In this document: piece by piece, positions 44,241 through 54,228 of the stretch
Numbering within the stretch: position 1 is the first letter of the stretch
How the letters are laid out: each line of letters begins with the position of its first letter
Assembly: GCF_019320115.1 (NCBI RefSeq)
Contig: NC_089591.1
Location: 22,980,502-23,044,501 of the forward strand
DNA from: Miscanthus floridulus
Lineage: Eukaryota; Streptophyta; Magnoliopsida; Poales; Poaceae
Direction: 5' to 3'
DNA: 64,000 bases
Notes under the pieces: generated by a model
What the model saw: only the letters and a program-made list of their open reading frames with translations
Told to the model about the DNA's origin: nothing
Databases searched by the model: none
Translations under genes and position numbers: made by a program

Positions 44241-47200
44241 TAGCACCGGTGTTTCAAGGTTTCATGATCCTTGGTGATCTCTTAGCACTACGCTTTCCAG
44301 TCATCACAGTCTTTTTTCACGGCCTCCAGATGCTTCTTCGCATTGATTTTTATAACTGCAAACCGTACATGCTGTTAAGATGCTATATTACGCCAAACTA
44401 CGGTAGGCAACAAAAATGGGCAAAGGGGTTTGGAGAACTTACCTTTCAACACCTCTATCATCTTGGTCATGTGGTCCCAGAGCTACGACTGGTCTTGCGC
44501 TACTTTTCTATTGTCCTCTTTTAGGCGATCACACTCCACAACCGCATGACTGTTCTCCTCTCGGAGATGGACCACTTCGGCTTCTAAGCCTGCACTACAA
44601 TTGTTACTACCAACAACGCAACAGCACTTGTCAGTAGTCATTGTGATAAAGTGGCTACTTACTTGTCTTTTCCCACTCTTTATTATTGAGCTGGACAACC
44701 AGGTTCTGGTTCTGGGACTCTTGCACCGTCCTTTCATGGTTGGTGGCTTCAAGTTGCTGGCACAAGCATTCCAGCTCCACCGTTAGCTCCTTGTTGCTAG
44801 CAGCGATCCCCTTGATCTGGTCGAAGCATTTCTTGTGGTACCTTGTGGTCTTCATTAAGTCCTATGTGTAGATAGCTAAGTAAGACAGCTGCGACTAGAC
44901 AGCGAGATCAGGGGGTGAAGCAAAGCTTACCTGCACTTCCATCACCAACCATTTCGCCGCCCGTCCAACTTTCTTGGTCTCTTCAACCTCTGGGATTTCC
45001 TCATGGACAACCCATTGGTCGTTCTACCAATAGGACACATACACATGTTGTCGCTTGTCCTACGGATGGCCTAGGACCTTCTCCACTTCGTCCTCTTTGG
45101 GCTCTTCTTTGGGTCTTGGTGCTGGTCCAGCGTCAGCAGCTTCTGTGATCACCAAAGCCTTTCCATGGGCTTCAGCGTCGGTGAATGTGGGCTGTGCTCT
45201 AACCTCCAGTTGTTGCTCCTCGGTCTGCTCCATCACCCTCGATGCTGAAGTATTGCCCTCAGCAGGTCTAGTGCTTAGAGCACTCATGCCCGGCTCAGTT
45301 GGCCCCTCAACCACCTACTCGGGGACTGTTGTCTGACTGCTCCCTTGCTGAGGCCCCTGATGGATCTTCTACTATGGCTTCCTCGGTGACCGGCTGCTGG
45401 GCAGTCTGCTCTGAACTTGTTGGTGGAGCCATGAAACTTCTGGCTAGCTGGTCCGGAACAATCTGTGGACACCGAACTAGTACATCCGAGAAAAGTTTAG
45501 AAGGCAACCATATTCATTGCAAATTGCTAACTTATAATAAGGTTACAAATACTTACATCTTAGAAGCGCTGAATGATGTGGTGAAGGCGCTGTCTCTTCG
45601 GCCGCACTTGCTCCACGTGCTGTGCGGGTGACTCCTGGTCTCCCTCTACATCCAGCACTATCACTAGGCCTTGGTGCCCGACAACTCTGCCGCTTGTCCT
45701 TCGCGCTGTAGTGGTCGGTGGTGTGCTTGGTCGGGTTGTTGCTCCCATCGTCGGTCATGTTCCTTGCCTAGGTACTCCTGAGGTCGACCCGGCTACATCC
45801 TTCACCACCGTCGACAATGTGGGTCCCATAGGTGCAGAGGAGACACCCTGCTCCATCGACTCCAGTTGTTTCCTCCTCTTTTGAGGGACAAGTCAAAAGG
45901 TGTCTGCATCCTCTCCCTCCTCTGTGTCATCATCCAACTAGGCAAAAATCGCCTATCAATGCTTGCTGGCTAGTTTCTCCTTTGGGCCCCCCTCGGGCTC
46001 ATTAATACTTAGCGCCCCCCCGGTGAGCAGGGTGGTTGTTAATCTCTTCTTCGGCTATTTGGGGGCAGCTGGCTGCTTACCAATGGCTAGGGCCGCTGCC
46101 TCCTCTCTAGCTTCGAGCACCGCACAGTCGACGTCCTCGTCTTCGATCTCGACGCTGGTCTGGGTGGTGGGGCCAGCTCCCTATGGCCACTCCAGTCTAG
46201 GGGGTGGCAACATAAACACTATCGCTCTATCTCAATCATTAACCTAGGTAACAAAAATGGGTGAACACAGTAAGTTTCCACTTATCCTACCACAATATAA
46301 AACTATGGCTACAGGGCAAGATAGTTACCTTTGGGGGAGGTTAGGCAAGCTTGAAAGCATGCTCGATGTCATTCAATCTGACATAATTTGGATCAGCTAA
46401 GTTAAATAGCTCTTCAATTCTGGCTTTGACTTCGATTTTGTCAAGCACCTCCTACCTCGTCCTTGTCAGGGTCCGCGCTACCTTGATATTCAAAGCCAGG
46501 ATGTACTCTCCTCTGGTAGGGCTAGATCCATCGGCTGATGAAGTTCCCTGACCATGCTTGGACCATCTAGTTTTTTCCATGGGATCATTCCAAATATTTT
46601 TGGAATTTGTTCCTAGGTGCTCGGGCTTCTCTGACCAGCTTGTCCTCTTCTCCAGAATGTACCCCATGTCGCACAATGTAATCGTGTTCGGCTCTTCATG
46701 GATGTAGAACCATTTCTTGTACCAGTCATCTAGCGATGTGTTCCATGGGTAGTGCAGGTATTGGGCTTTCATGCCATCATGGAGGTTGAGGTACACACCC
46801 TCGTCTATCTTCGAACCGCCGCTTCCTTCCAGTAGACAGAAAAGATGGCAGAAAAAATTGAAATGGGGCTGGAAGTCGCCATATGCCTCACAAAGATGTA
46901 TGAAAGTGGCGACAAGGAAGATCGAGTTGGGATGCAGATTGCAAATCCCAATCTCGTAGTAAAGACAGAGCTCCTAAAGAAAAGGATGTACCAGAACCCC
47001 AAATCCCCGCTTAAAGAAGTCTTCGAACACCATGATCTCACCTGGTTATGGATCGGGGTATCCCTCGCCCTCTGACGCATGCCATCCTGCGAGCTCCTTG
47101 TTGTGGAGTACCCCCATGGTGATGAGGTCTTCAATGGTTTGCTTGTTGCTTCTCGATTTCCACCACTCCTTCGCCATGACTCCTGCTTTCTTCTATGCAT

Positions 47201-47321
47201 CACTTTTCACCATGACTCTGGCCTTGTTGATGAACGAGGAAATGATGGAGGATTGGTTGGTGGTAATTTCAGAGGTATTAGGGTTGGCGAGAGGAAGAAG
47301 ATGGCTACGGCTGTGAATGGC
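44241..47321 (-). pseudogene. Antisense Transposase_28-like gene of element C, 5' and middle part
   Basis: Read on the - strand, an ATG at 47177 (or an earlier in-frame one at about 47219) opens MAKEWWKSRSNKQTIEDLIT, then MGVLHNKELAGWHASEGEGY, EIMVFEDFFKRGFGV, IGICNLHPNSIFLVATFIHL, CEAYGDFQPHFNFF and YKKWFYIHEEPN (47180 to 46680). This order resembles the plant Transposase_28 domain (putative gypsy-type transposon protein). An intron with GT at 46328 and AG at 46244 follows. Farther on come acidic Glu/Ala/Pro-rich stretches (45314-45060) and a Leu/Glu/Lys-rich coiled coil (44855-44490). Stops are TAA or TAG where Gln or Arg is expected. B' separates it from its last part (29020-28556). Role unknown. 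Confidence 0.65.
46244..46328 (-). other. Predicted intron in the antisense gene of element C
   Basis: On the - strand, CCCAAAG^GTAACTATC opens an 85-bp AT-rich interval that closes with TTGTTACCTAG^GTTAATG. The coding-like reading stops at this donor, which supports a spliced gene. Exact ends are by eye. Confidence 0.45.
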
Positions 47322-48505
47322 AATGGGGTTCAGTAAAAAGTAACTTACCTATCTTATACTATATTTAACCCAAGAGTTATGCCGTTTCGTCTGCTTGAGA
47401 TTCTTGGGAGATATGCGCACGCGCCATAGACGGTTGTTTTCATAGCCTCGAGATCTATGCCAATATATGCGCCTCTTCGTTGCCAGTGCAGGAGGGCCCA
47501 CGCTGACGCACCTACTTATAGGTGCCACACAATTGTTTGCTTGAAAAGACAAAAAGGCAGTATGATGTGCTATACCCATCTACTTCTTTGACCAGATGTG
47601 TCAGATTGGACTTGACAGAGCAAGTAAATAAATAAATACAAAAAATAATAGTACAAGTGGCATGGGGTTTTTCGCCACACTTCTCGTGCTCGGGGACTAT
47701 CCAGACCATCATCGTGCTCAGGGACTGTCTAGACCACCATCGTGCTCGGGGACTATCCAGACCACCATCGTGATCGAGGACTGTCTAGACCACCATCATG
47801 ACCGGGGACTGTCCAGACCACCATCGTGCTCGGGGACTGTCCAGACCACCATCGTGCTCGGGGACTGTCTAGACCACCATCGTGCTCGGGGACTGCCCCG
47901 ACCACTCTCCTAACATTTCTCGGAGACCGCTCTCCTCGGCTACATGTGATTTGTACTCACATACAGTTGAGAGGCATTTATTTAGACCTTGCTACAAGGC
48001 TGATACCTTGCCTTCCAGCAAGCTCGGGGACTACATTGGTACGATGCACCTGCCGGTGCATCTCGTATTACTTGTACAACGATTGGATTCTCAACTTTAG
48101 TGGGAATTCTTTTTAGACCCTGGCACCACGTGCCTATATCACCTACTCCTAGGCTCGGGGACTAAGTGGGCACACTTCACCTTGCGGTCAATGTGCTTAT
48201 TTTATTGACCCCTGTGCTCTAACTGTTGGCCATAACTACTATTGTACAAGGGTCACTTACATTTTTTTAGAAATACAAGTGGGCACACTTCATCAGGAAA
48301 GAAATCTTTTTCTTTTTTCTTTAGAGCATCATGCATTTTTTGGACAACCAAAATCTTTGGCTATAATCATGGTCTACTACTTTCTGTTCTGATCAGAATA
48401 CTGGCACATTTGCTTGGTCAATGTTTCAACTAGTTGGAGATGACATGAAGACGGATCGCATTAGCCGAAGGAGATCGAACAATGTGTCACAGCATAATAC
48501 ATGGT
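47322..48505 (+). other. 3' internal region of element C with PPT-like repeats
   Basis: No conserved ORF on either strand. It would contain the promoter of the antisense gene, but I see no convincing TATA box on the - strand. It holds the 28-bp repeat array (47685-47908) and isolated CTCGGGGACT copies at 48023 and 48153. Confidence 0.55.
47685..47908 (+). repeat. 28-bp tandem repeat array, eight units
   Basis: Units begin CGTGCTCGGGGACT at 47685, 47713, 47741, 47769, 47797, 47825, 47853 and 47881, a strict 28-bp period, with the second half TCCAGACCACCAT. Four units carry the exact 14-mer apart from neighbouring C/T changes; others differ by one to three bases. The 10-mer CTCGGGGACT is also the core of the true polypurine tract next to the 3' LTR. 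Confidence 0.92.
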
Positions 48506-48519
48506 GCTCGGGGACTAGC
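48506..48519 (+). promoter_or_regulatory. Polypurine-tract region of element C
   Basis: GCTCGGGGACTAGC sits directly before the 3' LTR start at 48520, where the plus-strand primer is expected. Confidence 0.65.
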
Positions 48520-48989
48520 TGTGGGGGTATTAACCCCTATACCCTTACGGCTAGGCTTGGGCCAGCCCGAACCAGGGGGTCTAGCCCACTAAAGACGACG
48601 TGTGGCTCAGGCCAATCTGTTCGGAGTCCCGTGTAAGGAATCAAGGCAGATTTGGAGATCAAGCAAGATCCTGGTCAGTTAGAATAGGAATCCTTATCCG
48701 GCCACCTATGGCAATTGTAACTGGTTAGGATTAGTTTCCAGATCTATAACCCCGCCCCCCAGACTATATAAGGTGGGTAAGGGACCGCTCTAAAAACATC
48801 TCTCATTGACATACAGCAATACAATCAGACATAGGACATAGGTATTATGCCTTCACGGTGGCCGAACCTGGATAAAACCTCATGTTTGTCTTACGTCACC
48901 ATCTTGTTTGTAGCTTGCGCATCTGTCTACCGATAATCTACTACCTTGTGCATACCCCTAGGTAGACTGCCGACCATATTTCATCGACA
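48520..48989 (+). repeat. 3' LTR of element C (470 bp)
   Basis: TGTGGGGGTATTAACCCC to TTTCATCGACA, repeating 20909-21379 with scattered transitions. TATA box at 48765-48771. Confidence 0.92.
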
Positions 48990-48994
48990 CACAT
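48990..48994. repeat. Target-site duplication, right copy (element C)
   Basis: CACAT, against TACAT at 20904-20908. Confidence 0.75.
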
Positions 48995-50000
48995 TGAAAG
49001 GCTTTTCAATATTGGGTTGTGCTAGATCAGGAGCTATAGTTAGCAAAGTCTGTAGGGTGTGAAAAGTGGCTTCACACTCCAGAGTCTAATTGAACTTTTC
49101 ATCCTTCTAGAGTAGTCTGGTCATGAGCTTACTATCTTGGAAAATTTTAGGAATGAAACAATGATATTAACCTGCTAGGCCTAGAAAACTCCGAACTTCA
49201 TGAACCGAAGTCGAGGCCTTCCAATCCATGACCTCTTGTACTTTAGATGGGTCTACAGAAATTCCATCTTTAGATAAGATGTGACCCAAGAAAGGTACTT
49301 TGCTCAACAAGAATTCACATTTGCTGAACTTGGCATATGACTTATGTTCCCTCAATTCTAGACAAAACAACTCTCAGATGCTCTACATGATCTGCCTCAT
49401 TCTTTGAGAAAATTAAGATATCATCAATAAACACAACCAAAAACTTGTCAAGCTTGGGCATGAATACTGAATTCATCAAATACATGAAGTAGGCAGGAGC
49501 ATTTGTCAGCCCAAAGGACATGACCAAATACTCATATAATCCATACCTAGTTGAGAAAGCTATTTAAGGTATATCCTCTGGCCTGATCTTAATCTGATGA
49601 TAGCCGGACCTCAAGTCAATCTTAGAGAATACATTTGCTTTTGCTAGTTGATCAAACAAGATATCGATACGAGGCAAAGGATACTTATTCTTAATGGTCA
49701 CAGCATTAAGTAGCCTATAATTCACACACATTCTCAAGGACTTGCCTTCTTTTTTACAAATAAAACTAGACATCCCCATGGAGACGAACTAGGTTGAATG
49801 AGTCCTTTGTCCAAAAGTTCTTCTAGCTGAATTTTATGTTCAACTAACTCATTTGGTGGCATCCTATAGGGTCTTCTTGAGATACATGCCATACCTTGGC
49901 ACTAACTCAATCTTAAATTCCACATCCCTATAAGGCGGTAAACCCGACAATTCATCTAGAAATACATTAGGAAATTCGCAAACCACTGGAATATCATAGA
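48995..50000 (-). pseudogene. Reverse transcriptase of element D
   Basis: On the - strand: [20 protein letters not shown] with [20 protein letters not shown] (49779-49650), [40 protein letters not shown] (49521-49462), the catalytic FIDD at 49431-49420, then FSKCEFLLSKVPFLGHILSK, DGISVDPSKVQEVMDW and [12 protein letters not shown] (49350-49167). It ends where element C inserted. A stop (GAT ATA CCT TAA) and a shift near 49370 break it; the catalytic Asp pair is intact. Confidence 0.85.
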
Positions 50001-50460
50001 GGGTAGTGTCTTGGATAGCACAAGACAAGTTTTAGAAATCAAAACTTCTGGGAAGTGGCACTAGAAAAGCACCCTCCCCCTTAGGTTCCCTCAACATGAT
50101 TGTTCGAGTGGATGTGTTAATGAGAACTCCATGGTCACTCATCTCACTCATGCCTAAGATCACATCTATGGCTAATCTAGGCAATACTATCATATCCATT
50201 GTGTACTCCTCTTGTATCGAGATGAGCACATCTCTGACTATTTGATTTGTAGAGATAGTAGTCCCAGCTGAACTTATACTATAACCACCCTTGTTTACCT
50301 CAATTATTTTCTGATCATACTTAGATGCAAATACTTGGCTCATAAATGAATGAGAAGCTCTAGAATCAAATAAAATAATGACTAGATGTTTGTTAACAAG
50401 AAACATACTGGCGGTGACAACTTCTCCTGCAGGGACTTCTTTCACAACTATATAATGCAC
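50001..50460 (-). pseudogene. Protease of element D
   Basis: From 50460: HYIVVKEVPAGEVVTASMF, then ILFDSRASHSFMS with the active site at 50367-50359 reading D-S-R in place of D-S-G. LPRLAIDVILGMSEMSDHGV follows with the second conserved region. The frame is open for 142 codons (50460-50032). The same Gly-to-Arg change occurs independently in B'. Confidence 0.8.
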
Positions 50461-51491
50461 GTATCTAGGATGTGCTTTTGGATTTGCCTATTTTTGATTA
50501 CCCTAGCTTTGATTGCTATTCTTCTTGGGATGGGGACACAACTTGGACCAATGGCCCAACTGATTGTAGTTGAAGCATGGCTGGTTGTTCCTTGGTCCTG
50601 CTGAGCTTCCTTGGCCTATGTTGCCCTTAGGTATGGCAATGGCGAATGCCCTGCGAAATGTCTTTTGGGGGCAATTAGCCTGAGCTTTTGGCGGAGGAGG
50701 CCTAAACTTAGGCGCTGGTGGACAAAATTGTGGCCTAGCTACCACTGGAGCTCTAGACTAGGATGATCCTGAGGCACCTACCTCAGCTGCTCTCTTGTAG
50801 CCCTTTGCTGTTGCATGTAAGTTATTATGATTCTCTAGGGTTAGGGCATCGCTGACAAACTCATTGTACATAGCACACCTTGAGTAGGCCATGGTCTTCA
50901 TTAGTTTGGTGCCAAGACCTCTCTTGATAGATTATTGAAGGCATGCATGTACTTGATAAAAGGTTTTGGCCCCTTGAGTAAGCCTCATGAACTCGACAGC
51001 TTTCATGCGCATTAGCCCTAGGGGAATGTGATGTCCCCTAAAGGCTAACTTGAACTACTTGCATGTGACCTATGAGTTGGTAGGTAGAGATGATAGGAAA
51101 TGGATCCACCATATCCCTGTGGTCCCTGTAGTTGATGAGATGCATACTCGGCCTTCTGATGCTTAGTAACCCTCAACAGACATAACTTCTACTTGATAGT
51201 GTTTAGCCATTCATCCGCCTAGAGCGGTTCTTCAGCCTCTTTGAAGATAGGAGGCTTGGTGTCCTAGAAGTCCTTGAATAAACTATACTGATTTGGTTCT
51301 GGCCCTTGATGTTGCTGGTGGGCGTGAGCGGTGTTCTGTGCAATGAGGCGAAGTGTCTCTTCCATAGCTCTTTGATTTCCCTGAAATTGCACGAAGAACT
51401 CATTTGCAGAAGGTGACAGTGGTGGTGGTAAATCACCATCATTGCCACCTTGGCTGGTGCCTGTCCCAGCACGAGTGCGAGTCATCTGCAA
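50461..51491 (-). pseudogene. gag of element D
   Basis: The ATG at about 51491 opens TRTRAGTGTSQGGNDGDLPP; the Met at 51485 (MTRTRAGTGTSQ) follows directly on TTTTGCAG. NEFFVQFQGNQRAMEETLRL and a His/Gln-rich stretch follow. After stops, the capsid region and a Pro/Ala-rich nucleocapsid follow, with the zinc knuckle CFNYNQLGHWSKLC at 50577-50536, where the second Cys is Tyr. Stops are mostly TAG or TAA where Gln or Trp is expected. Chromovirus-type Gag. Confidence 0.75.
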
Positions 51492-52141
51492 AATTGCAAC
51501 AATAAGTGATTATTGGTTAATGTCAAGAGATTGTAGATGAATTGTGTAATCATGCCAAACCGATATTACTGGAGAGAATCTTAAATTCATACAATAAAAC
51601 TAGAGGCATAATAATTCATTCTCACAACATGATATCACCAATTTGATCAATTATCAGTGCTCGCAATGTGTTAACATGCATGTCATATTTCACTAGTAAA
51701 ACGAAACTAGAATTTCATCAAAGCTCAACCCATAATGACACAATATGCAAAGTGCCAATATTACATCGAAGTTACGTCATCAGTACTGAAATTCAAACTA
51801 CAAGTCCGTTACATAAATAGCAGGGATATAACTAGTGCTTCAAACTAGTTGCCAAATGGCTCTATTCTTTAGCATGCTCACTGTCGAGGTCGAAGATAGC
51901 ATCATCCTCATCCTCTAGATCCACTTCTTCCTCTTCCCAACCATCATCTTCGACCATCATTTTTGGATCTTCTTCTTCCTTGTCAAGGAGTGGGTGCAAT
52001 TGGTTGTTGTTGTTGCAAAAACATGGCGATGCAATCAACACACAACAAGCCAGGTGATCTGAATGGAATGAGATTGGAGATTTGCTTGGCTTCAACATAA
52101 GACTAGTCAATTCTAAAAACCCAATGGTGTGCTAGTCAATT
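51492..52141 (-). other. 5' leader or LTR-derived region of element D
   Basis: AT-rich sequence upstream of gag. An acidic open frame (52110-51862) ends in an Asp/Glu-rich tail, EEEEVDLEDEDDAIFDLD, resembling the acidic scrap seen near the end of the B' LTRs. I do not find a clear tRNA-Met primer site, so the LTR end is not placed. Cut on the right by element E. Confidence 0.4.
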
Positions 52142-53812
52142 TGACCTACAATTGACAAGGAGAGAAAATCTTATCAGTAGTTTAAGGAAGAACATGTCGA
52201 TGTTGCTCCAGACAATTCCAAATATGTAGGCTAAACAGCCGATTCGATAGGGCTATCAACTAAATAGTCGATATCCAACATATCAGTAAAGCGAGGATCA
52301 GTTGAATTAAAGATTATCAGCTAATATCAATGATGATGGTATGAATTCAAAATAACCGATACTCATGGATCATAGCGATTTTATTATGATTTGATTAATC
52401 CAGATAGAACAGGTACAATACACCCAAATATAAGTAATATAAAGAAATGTCATCAGCTAGATGGATATAACTAGTGTAAAGCATTGAGCCAATAAGTTTA
52501 ATGAAAAAGGATATAATATGCGAACAAATCGACTGTCTAGTACAAATGAATCTACAAATGCCCTGAATCTAATCTGTTACCATCGATAGTGAGGTTCGAT
52601 CGGATCGATACAACTATGATAATAATAATAAACTAAAGCCAAAGAATCTGTAAAACCATCTATATATTGATAGGTTCATGAAAAACATGCTATATGTGTG
52701 AAAGCATAGGCGAATCGGCTAAAATAGCCGATGCATGCATAGCAAACGAACACAATACATGTCTTAATCATGAACAAAACCACTAATCGATAATCTCTAA
52801 TCCCAATTCTTACCAGTGAGGTTCGATCGGGTCAATGCAGCTATGGTAGTGTCATTAGATTAGATCTTATTAACTAGTGAGTTTATTCAAGATTGAGCCA
52901 TGTCTTTGGATGCATACTATGTTTGATTGGAATAGAGATAAAACAGCCGATCTAGTGGAATTAAGTCATCAATTATGAGATTTAAAGCATGACCAAATCA
53001 AAGGATGACCAATTAAAATGATATGGTGCCAATCTATCTCTATCTCAATCAGGTGATTTGTTATAATTAATAAAACATTAATCATAACAAGATCGATAAC
53101 TGGTGAATCAACCAAAAACAATAAGGAAAATCTTACTAATCTTAGCAGATTCGATAGCTGGTGAGATTGTGTTAAACAACAAGTTATTTAACATAAGATT
53201 GATAACTTTGATCTATATTATGGTTCATAAGAGATCAATCAGCTGATGCAACCTTATAAACAACAATATAAATCGATAACTAACTTTTAACACAACTCAT
53301 AAGAGATCAATCGGCTGATGTAGCCTTACAAGTAATAATAAAAGTTGTGATGGTACTCACAGACAAGCCAGAGGTCGATCAGTCAATGTAGCCCTATTTG
53401 TTGAAGAACTCATCGAGATCTATAGTACTCCTATTCCTAATGCGATGGTGAAAGCCAGAAAGATTGTGTTGATTGATTGCTCGTTTTTCTTGTACAATAA
53501 TCAGGAGTCCAATATTTATGCCTAGAACCTAAATATGAATCCTACTCAAATATGACTCATTACAATTCTTAGAATAAAAGAAAACATTCCTAACTTAAAA
53601 TAACTTGGACCCTAATCTTTTTCTTTCTAGAGTCTGACATATTTTTCCTTGTAGTCCATTGACATCGTCTGCTGACGTTATCCAAAAAGAGCCGATTCTA
53701 GTACCAGCATCTGAATCAGCTAATATCGATCTTTACGCAACCGATTCCCTGATAACACAATCCTAGAAACTTTGAGTTCCCGTGCTCTCCTTTCAAAATT
53801 TTGGTGCAAACA
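52142..53812 (-). repeat. 3' LTR of element E (about 1.67 kb)
   Basis: On the - strand it starts TGTTTGCACCAAAATTTTG after a polypurine tract and ends near 52142. No second copy is in the window, so the left edge is approximate. It is AT-rich and has repeated CAGCTGAT/CAGCCGAT-type words throughout (for example AATCGGCTGATGTAGCC at about 53309). No gene. Confidence 0.6.
53511..53520 (-). promoter_or_regulatory. TATA-like box in the element E LTR
   Basis: CATAAATATT on the - strand, about 290 bp from the LTR start, the only good core-promoter match in the LTR. Confidence 0.4.
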
Positions 53813-53814
53813 CA

Positions 53815-53828
53815 TGCCCCCAATTTTG
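53815..53828 (-). promoter_or_regulatory. Polypurine tract of element E
   Basis: CAAAATTGGGGGCA on the - strand directly before the LTR start. Confidence 0.65.
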
Positions 53829-53932
53829 GGATAAACATGATTTTATTCTAAAATTTCATTCATCTGCTCACCGTGTTGCAACCACCTATTCCAAAACAAA
53901 TGCATGACTCCTGACTTTTCAGGGCCAAACTC

Positions 53933-53939
53933 TATATAA
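53933..53939 (+). promoter_or_regulatory. TATA box of antisense gene 1 (element E)
   Basis: TATATAA in AACTCTATATAACATCC, 165-187 bp upstream of the two candidate ATGs. It is oriented opposite to the element, so the gene would have its own promoter next to the 3' LTR. Confidence 0.6.
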
Positions 53940-54146
53940 CATCCTAATAGTATCATCTTCAATCCACCCGGCCGATTTACTTCCCCCTCTTCTTCGAACA
54001 AGCCCTATCAACCAAAGCCACCACCACCAGAGCTCCACCCTAGCAGTTTCTCCCTTTTTCTTAGGCTACTTTTCAAGTCACTCCTCTACAACCCTTTCTT
54101 AGAATGGTGACCAACGACAATGGTGACCAACGACTATATCCCTGAG

Positions 54147-54228
54147 GTATGTCTCAAAATTTATGCTTCTCAACTATCAACTGCTCTATATTTCCTATTC
54201 CTTAAGTTTATCTCATCTGACTTTTTAG
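54147..54228 (+). other. Predicted intron 1 of antisense gene 1
   Basis: CCTGAG^GTATGTC to CTTTTTAG^GGAATG: a canonical plant donor and a pyrimidine-rich acceptor, 82 bp, AT-rich. Confidence 0.6.

Larger units (their letters stand above)
20909..48989 (+). mobile_element. Element C: Tat-lineage Ty3/gypsy element with antisense gene, split by B'
   Basis: Two LTRs of 471 and 470 bp flank gag, protease, RT, RNase H, a second archaeal-type RNase H, integrase, an antisense gene and a repeat-rich 3' region. Without B' and one target-site copy the element is about 12.9 kb. The second RNase H before integrase and the antisense ORF before the 3' LTR are hallmarks of the Tat lineage. Element B' inserted into the antisense gene at 29020/44241. 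Scattered TAG codons and frameshifts disable the polyprotein, though it is better preserved than B. Confidence 0.9.
15566..52141 (-). mobile_element. Element D: Tekay/Del-type Ty3/gypsy element, - strand, split by C and E
   Basis: On the - strand the order is gag (51491 down), protease, RT (to 48995), then after the nested element C, RNase H and the integrase start (20903 to 20053), then the probable 3' LTR. All blocks resemble Tekay-type chromovirus proteins. Element C interrupts it between 20908 and 48990; element E interrupts its 5' side at about 52142. A 5' LTR is not identified. Assignment of the LTR to the same element is inferred from order and orientation. Confidence 0.6.

Noticed and set aside
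47685..47908. Possible CRISPR array (regular 28-bp repeats)
   Set aside because: Units are contiguous with no unique spacers, and the context is a plant retrotransposon; it is a minisatellite.
52142..53812. Repeated CCGAT and CAGCTGAT words as a satellite
   Set aside because: Spacing is irregular and the words are spread through the E LTR and flanks; no tandem period.
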